A DNA stretch of 64,000 nucleotides from Whitmania pigra (Eukaryota; Annelida; Clitellata; Hirudinida; Haemopidae). Positions 56,591 through 64,000 of the stretch are shown in pieces. The translations under genes and the position numbers were made by a program. Numbering within the stretch: the first letter of the stretch is position 1; every line of letters begins with the position of its first letter. Location of the stretch: contig JAJTWR010000329.1 of NCBI GenBank assembly GCA_021613335.1, positions 2,134,501-2,198,500 on the forward strand, in the 5' to 3' direction. Under the pieces are notes generated by a model. That model was not told where the DNA came from. It did not search any database and was given only the letters and a program-made list of their open reading frames with translations.

Positions 56591-57427
56591 TGTGAAAAAA
56601 AATTGTCAAAAAATCGCTATTGTCTCGAGGCAGCAAATGCTGCGATGGAGTGTTTAAACAACAACAACAACGACGACGACGAAGAGGACGATGTTTAATC
56701 TTAAATATTTTTGGTCGATAAATATAATTTGTTTTTAGAAAAAATTACAAATTTAAAAGTTATATGAAAAGTTAAAAATATTAATGACGTTAGAAATTTG
56801 TTTGTTATTAATATTAATTAGAAATTTGTTTGTTATTAATATTAATAATTGCAACACGTAGTAAACGTTCAGTGGAAAATCTCTGAAAAATGTTTCTTTT
56901 TTAAATTGAAATTACTTTGGGTGTTCATTCGAAAACACGCATAAAATTTGTTTTGTTTCGAAATATTAAAAATGCGAAAACCAAAATATAATAAAATGAA
57001 AAACACTTCAATTTAAAAATTAATTTTTTAATTAAATAATTACAAGAAATTTAAAAGAAATACTAAATTTTATTTAGTAATCGTAAAAAATGATAATGCA
57101 AGAGAATTAATAAATTAGGCGCCAAACCGTGTGCTATGAATCATAGAGCATCGCAAACAACTTTAAACGGGTGACGTCTCCAGGTGCGAATGAATATTTA
57201 TGGTGATTACCATCCTCAGGAAATTGGACGATGTTATTGCGTGGAAGGAGCACCTGAGGGTAGCTCTGACCACCCAAGAAGGATTGGAGGTGATCATTGG
57301 AATTTATCGACAGAGGAAGTACCTGTCACTATCCACTGAGCATTCATCCATCATCAGACTTTTCCGTCAAGAGCACGCAAACATCAATCTGCTCTTCCAT
57401 GTAACCGTCCGTCTACTCATCCATTCA

Positions 57428-57745
57428 TACGTCCGTCCGTCCATCCATCCATCCATCCATCCATCCATCCATCCATCCATCATCCATCCATCCATCCATC
57501 CATCCATCCATCCATCCATCCATCCATCCATCCATCCATCCATCCATCCATCCATCCATCCATCCATCCATCCATCCATCCATCCATCCATCCATCCATC
57601 CATCCATCCATCCATCTATCCATCCATCCATCCATTCATCCATCCATCCATCCATCCATCCATTCATCCATTCATCCATCCATCCATCCATCCATCCATC
57701 CATCCATCCATCCATCCATCCACCCATCTGCCCATCTGTCCATCC
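57428..57745. repeat. (CATC)n tetranucleotide microsatellite
   Basis: About 300 bases of CATC/ATCC with sparse variants (CATT, CGTC, CACC). The long open frames across it encode repeated HPSI or DGWM units and are artefacts. Confidence 0.97.
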
Positions 57746-58884
57746 GTCCAACCATAGATCCAATCTACTATTCATATATCCATCCAATCATCATCCATTC
57801 ATTTATATACTCACAGGTTTTGTAAAGAATTTGTTTAAATTAAAAGTTACAATTATTAATAAAATGTATTTCATGTTATAATTATAATTATTTTGATGTT
57901 AAAAATAAGAGTATCTTAATGTCAAAACTAGTGTCATTTCAGTTTTATTCAGAAAAAGATTTGTATCTCATAAGATCGTTTTTTCAGCCAAAAAAAAAAC
58001 ACCAGAAATAATTTTAACGAATTTAAGGCTGAATGAAATGCAAAAGATTGACGAGTTTTTGATAAGTGACAAGCTTTACAGTCAAGGAACGATTAATCTT
58101 AATATCTGCCCATCTGTCCGCCAAAACATCGACATCATCACCGCCTCATTTCCAGGCAAATGTTTTCAATTTCCTTCGTTTTATTGTGGAATTGTTGGCC
58201 AAAAGATTTTATTGCTTCTTTATTCCAATGCGGTGAGCGCAGTCAGCGGTTCACATTTCATTGGCGTTTAAAAGCAGCCACGCTAAGAACTCGTGTCAAA
58301 CGGTTCCTTGGTTTTAAAATGGAACGCAATTTATTTTTTTATTTTATTTTATTTTTTAAATTTTTCAATTTATTTCAAAGTAGTTGGAGATGTTTCCAGG
58401 ATAACACAACACAACGTAATACAACGTGTCTCGCATTTGACCGTCGAGAATGGAGATAAAGCGTAGGAATATAAAAACGTCAAATCGTTCTTAATTCAAT
58501 TACGAACCACGAACGCCTCCATCGCCGAGCGTTTCCTTAAATGACATGAGCCAATCAAGAAATTTGTCGACATCACTCGGCGTAACTCAGACTTGGAAAT
58601 TGTTTTCGTCATTTTGTAGTTTAATTTAATTTAATTTTTATTTTTTTTTTATAAAATTTTACCAACTTATTTCAGGCCACAATTTTAAGACCGATTAAAT
58701 CTCATTTGAACGACAAATTTTCATCAAATTTAAAGCAACTGAATGTTTTTTATTTTCAACAATTTTCTGATTTTAAACTAAAATTTCAAATGACAAATTA
58801 CCTGCACTTTTAGGAAATGGTTCAAGAAGAGCTTACTTGGAATAGTCCACAGGGAAAATGGACTCATGAAACAAAAGGACGACG

Positions 58885-58923
58885 ACGACGATGATGATGT
58901 GGTGGTGGTGGTGGTGGTGGTGG

Positions 58924-59020
<97 letters not shown>

Positions 59021-59073
59021 GATGATGATGATGATGATGATGATGATGTGATGATGATGATGATGATGATGAT

Positions 59074-59128
<55 letters not shown>

Positions 59129-59365
59129 GATGATGATGATGATGATGATGATGATATGATGATGATGATGATGATGGTGGTGTGGTAGTGGTGGTGGTGG
59201 TGGTGATATTGACAGTGATGACGACGGTGAGAATGGCGACGATGATGGCGACGATGTTGGTGATGGTGATGATGATGCTGACGACGATGATGACGAGGAT
59301 GATGACGAGGATATTGACGACGACAATGATGACACTGACGGCAATGATGATGACGACAAGGACGT
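58885..59365. repeat. GAT/GGT/GAC triplet satellite
   Basis: Runs of GGT, then several hundred bases of GAT with single-base phase shifts, then mixed GAC/GAT. All six-frame open frames here are low complexity. Confidence 0.97.
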
Positions 59366-61041
59366 CAACGATGACGATGACCCAACAAAGCAGTAGTGGG
59401 TAATGAAAAGATAATTCAGAATCAAGTTCAGCTCCATAAAACTGAAATGCAAGGACCTGAATGGAAGTCAAAACTTCTGCCTCGAGAAAGCAAAAACATT
59501 TTAGGCCGTTTAAGAGGTCTCGCATTAACAAGCGGAGATCAGAGGAGTTTGGACATTGATTGAAAAATTCAAGGACGTCTCGATTCAAAGGTTCAAAAGA
59601 GAACATTTTTCTTTGTTCTCGTAGCGAAGATTCTGAACTCACTTACTGCATCGGCCGCTTCTCTCTTAAAATGTTTTGATCTCTTTTTCTCGTTCCCTTC
59701 CGTTCGTCTCTTTACAGAGGTTTGCTTTGAATGAATTTCAGATTTAATGCGTGATTTTTGCAAGCAGCAGATTTTAGAAGTCTGCATTGCACATTGAATT
59801 TCGACACGTGCAACGACGATCAAATATCCTCGACGAACCACTAGAAGAGAAATACAGGTCTGTTTTTCGCTGAAATTTTCCTCGACGAGTCCCGGAAACG
59901 TCTCATTAAGAGAAGTTGAAGTCGTTGAGAGCGAATCTTAAAATGAGGGAATCGTAAAAATTAGAAAAAAATGTTTCGACAGACCCAGCACCCAGCAGTT
60001 TCCAGGGTTGGTCATAACGGGGTGAATTCTTTGAATTTACAGGGAGAGGTTGGAACGAGGACCTTGGGTGTAGTAATTCTTGCTGCATCCATTCATGCTG
60101 CCTAACGAGAGGTTACGCAAATGTTCGCTTTGCGTGACTCGGCCAAGCGCAAATGCTTAACGCCTTTCACGTACCGGCATCTGCTCTGAGCGTCAGCTAT
60201 TTTCTCGAGCTTGTTAGCGCTCTTTAGACTTTTTTTTTAATCAAAACGCTGCCAAACACCGGCGCCATAAGAGCGCCTTCCTCGATGGATAGCGCCAGGA
60301 TTCCGACGTTTAACGAGATGGTCTCGGGTTTCGTAGAGAGAAAAAAAACGCATCTACTACGGGCATGGAGCCAATCTTGGAAATGAATGGTCGAGGTGTT
60401 ATGGTGCTGGCACTCTAAGATATGAGGGTGGGCCGAATGAATAAATCACAAGAACAATTCCTCGATTTTGGCCTCGACATCATAAATGAATTTATTGCTT
60501 TACAAATCCAGCGCGAGAGATTTACGTCCCAGAAAGATGATGTATGATCTCCCACGGCGTCTGCCCCATGTGGCCACTCCCCCTAATCTGAAACACGCCC
60601 AGATGTCGTTCTGGCTCACTATCCGGTCAAGTCATCCCCACCTTCCTCTGCTAATGTTTTGTTGATCTTGCACTCTTTTAATCCAATTCCGGACGCCTTT
60701 CTTCCATTTTAGTCAAGGTTTCGTGAATGTTTTAGTGACTTTAGTTTATGGGAGTATGTGCTTAAAATTCCGAACAAGTTGTTCCAAGTTGTTTCACATC
60801 CTTCCAGTGACCTCACGCTGTCCTCATGGTTGCTGGTGAACGCTGTTGAATTCCAACACCATTCCTGATTGCAACTTCAACTTCAAACGCCGCTTTCGGG
60901 CACTTACTTGACACACCTCCGGTGGAATGTAACTGACACGGTGAGATGGTGAAGGAGCGGTGAGAGTGACTGCTTTGTTGCTTCTATGCATGGCCGAACA
61001 AGTCACATGGTTTTTTTTATTTTTTATTTTCACTTTGTTTT

Positions 61042-61120
61042 GTTGTGTGTGTGTCTGTGTGTGTGTGTCTGTATGTCTGTGTCTGTGTGTGTGTGTGTGT
61101 GTGTGTCTGTATGTCTGTGT
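61042..61120. repeat. (TG)n microsatellite
   Basis: TGTGTG with interspersed TCTGTATG, about 75 bases. Confidence 0.9.
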
Positions 61121-61261
61121 ATTTTGTGTTTTTGTTTAAAAGAATTTGCAACAAATGCGCTCCATAAAATAGACTCCACGTCTGAATGTTTAATGCCTTA
61201 TTTTACATACAACAACGCTGACACGCGTGTTCTATTTACACAATTTTTATTAGCACATAAT

Positions 61262-61525
<264 letters not shown>

Positions 61526-62072
61526 TTATTAACTATTTGTTAATCGCTAATTAGTTATCATGCAAACGGGGGGTGTTATTATGCATCTTCTATGAGATAT
61601 TGAAAGAAGGTTTAATGACGCCAATGAGTGTCGAGTAATTTACCATCTGTTCAGCATAAAAGTGTTGGTCGATTGAATTGCAAACATTTCATGGGGTTTT
61701 AAGAGTCCTTTCTTCTTCTCATCAAGTGCTCCACCATTTCATACAACCACTTCATTCCATCACTTCATTCCATCACTTCATTCCATTATTTTATTCCACC
61801 AAATCAATCCCCCTAGTTTTTTCTTTCCCCACAATTCCATCTCCACGATTGGTTAAAATTTTCATCTGGAAAGGAATAATTTCTTTTAAAATTTCCTCCG
61901 ACAATTGTTCGTCAAAATCCTTGAATTTTCTTCGTAGTTGTTAGAATTTTGTTCTCTTCGCAAAGATTTCAAACGAAGAAGAAATTGTGTTCGAAAGATT
62001 TTTATTTCGTGTTTATCAAGTCAAAATAAGTAAACATTTAATCAGCGATGTAATGCAATGAATACGTTGACG

Positions 62073-62130
62073 ATTGTCTCGATGATGATGATGATGATGG
62101 TGACGACGACGATGACGACGATGATGATGA
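62073..62130. repeat. GATGAC triplet repeat
   Basis: Short GAT/GAC tract; no coding signal around it. Confidence 0.8.
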
Positions 62131-62629
62131 TTATCACGATCACTACCACTTGTAATTATTGCCTGGAACGTCGATATGACCAGTAAGTATGTAACTGAGA
62201 GGATGCCCAATGCTGCTCTTCGATCTGAGCCTGGAAACTGTACAGATGTCCCGAATGAAAAGCTAGCCGAAAAGCTCCATGCGACAGATGTTTGGACGGA
62301 CGACCAGTCACCTGTGAACGAGATAGTTATCCATCTTACCATCCATCCATCATGCACGGAAATTACTCGCTTTCTTCTACTCTGGAAAAGTAGCTTTTAT
62401 TTTTTAAGCTAATTAATCTGAGGAGCGGATTACGGAGAAGGTTGTTTTGAAATTAATTAGCGTTGAATAAATTAGAATTAATTAGAATAAAGTTTGTATA
62501 ATAACTTAATTACGCTTAATTATGCTTATTTATGCTTAATTATGCGTCAAAGGTATAACGGAACGTTGCCCTAAATGAGAATGCCTGCTATCTAATGCGA
62601 CCACATAAAACGTATCCTTATTGATTTTA

Positions 62630-62790
62630 ACGATGATTGTGGCGACGATAATGACGATGATGACGACGACGACGACGATGATGATGGTGATGATGTCGAT
62701 GACGACGATGACGATGGCAATGTCAATATGGGCGATGATGGTGACGATCCATTAAATATTTCCACAAGGAAGGAAGGAAGGAAGGCGGCA
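62630..62790. repeat. GAT/GAC triplets followed by a short (GGAA)n
   Basis: GAC/GAT triplets to about 62745, then GGAAGGAAGGAAGG near 62767. Confidence 0.8.
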
Positions 62791-64000
62791 GACGAGAATA
62801 GTTCTCAATGAAGATGAAAACTTGAGTCTGTCGAAAAAACACTTTCCAAACAGAAAACTTTGGAGCAAAGAAATCCTTCTCATCGTACAAAACACGACAT
62901 TCATTTGTTAGTCCTTCATACTTGCACTCATTAGCTGGGTTTAATTTCTTGGCCAGTTTTATGGGGCGGAACCAATGCTCCTCAGTAATTTCCACCACAC
63001 TACCTTACGTTGTGGTGGAGAGAGACAGAAGAAATGAGAAGGAATAACTTACAGGAATGACTGCAATTTCATGACATGCAAACAGCCGACCTTTGACATT
63101 GGGCCACTCCTTGGCTCCCAAGATGAATGTTATGACAACCCGATGTGACCCGAGGAAAATTAGTGCTAATCATATTTCCCCCAACTTGAGCAGCCGATAT
63201 GAAATGCACTAGAAATTAGAACTACCTGGGCGTTTTTACCCCATCAACCCATCCGCCACACCTGGTCGTTAAGTACCCCCACTCCAATTGGCCAAAGACG
63301 AATGGCCGGTTGGAATCATATTTCGAGTGTTGAGAATTGGAACAGAACAGGAAACAAAGAAGAAGTAGGAGAAAAATAAAACAACAGAACAACAGTAATT
63401 TCGTGCAATTTCAGTCCTTCGTTGAGATAAATTATATTGCGACTTCGGCGGCAATTACAAGCGGGATTTATAATGCCTCTTCCAAACGCCAAACAATCCA
63501 CTAAGCAATTAATTGGCTTGTCAAAAATCATCCCTTCCGACAAAAAGGGGTTATTTCCAGCGAACTCTCTTTCCACCCAAATCTCCATTACATGAGAATA
63601 GCCTTAATGGGTTTCTTCAGAGGTGAGCATTAATTTGGGATTTTCAGGGGATTTTCGCTGATTGTGATGTGATTGTGATGTGATGTCTTCATCTGAGAAC
63701 CGTTTCTCTTGCTGTGCGTTTTTTTAAAATATTTTTTGTTGGACTCCTTCATGTAAATGAAGTCATTGGATGGTGAGTTTGCTAGCAGGAAGTAATTTAA
63801 GGAAAATTATCTTCCTCAAATATATTACAAGATTGCAACGGCAATAGTGAAATGGTTTATTTATTATTTAAAATATTTTGTGGCAACCAGTTTCAGAATG
63901 TCACATACAAAATTATTTTTGAGCATTTATGAATATAAAATTTAGGAAAACTGAAAAGTGAAAACAAACAAAGAAAGTGAAGGCAGATTGAACAAAACTT

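Noticed and set aside
57200..57787. Long open frames on both strands encoding HPSI or DGWM repeats
   Set aside because: They are read-through of a (CATC)n array; a tetranucleotide repeat is open in several frames by composition, and no unique domain flanks it.
58778..59642. Frames of 224 and 269 codons on the minus strand rich in Ser, His, Ile
   Set aside because: They translate a GAT/GGT triplet satellite; the unique ends show no family or splice logic.
62723..62998. 91-codon minus-strand frame
   Set aside because: It has some protein-like composition but no family, no splice partners and ends in a triplet repeat.

Overview
The window is nuclear DNA of an invertebrate animal. Genes are split by phase-consistent spliceosomal introns, the DNA is AT-rich, and simple-sequence repeats are abundant. 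Paramyosin marks a non-vertebrate with invertebrate muscle. A CFAP95 (axonemal microtubule inner protein) gene implies motile cilia, which argues against nematodes and most arthropods. A lophotrochozoan-like protostome fits best, but this is inference and I cannot name a species.

Layout, left to right. 1-5575 (-): a very large disordered protein I do not recognise (five exons, 3' end outside the window). 6400-6839 (-): BET1L/GS15 Golgi SNARE, head-to-head with SS18 (7834-10233, +), a BAF chromatin-remodelling subunit. 12471-20687 (+): G protein alpha-o, eight exons, complete. 18690-29448 (-): four intronless THOC1-like copies. Two are nearly full length (506 and 502 aa) and two are 'mini' copies sharing one large internal deletion. 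The first lies antisense inside intron 7 of the G-alpha-o gene. Transposon remnants (two LINE-type reverse transcriptases and one hAT-like transposase) sit between and beside the copies. 30478-32239 (+): CFAP95. 33070-35518 (-): an unrecognised low-complexity protein, head-to-head with gluconokinase (36022-37022, +). 37938-39025 (-): ARL8, a lysosomal small GTPase. 41428-53012 (-): complete 16-exon paramyosin (889 aa), with a LINE fragment and satellites in its introns. 53013-64000: about 11 kb with no supportable coding gene, dominated by microsatellites and one more LINE fragment; it may hold paramyosin regulatory DNA.

The ordinary genes look like a mixed housekeeping neighbourhood (secretory and lysosomal traffic, chromatin, signalling, sugar phosphorylation, cilium, muscle) with no functional operon logic. 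The unusual part is the young, locally duplicated family of truncated THOC1 retrocopy-like genes, with open reading frames, shared promoter-like upstream boxes and mosaic flanks. A second notable feature is three GC-AG introns among 48 introns I could resolve.

All exon models were built by eye from splice consensus, reading frame and family similarity. No search, alignment or transcript evidence was available.
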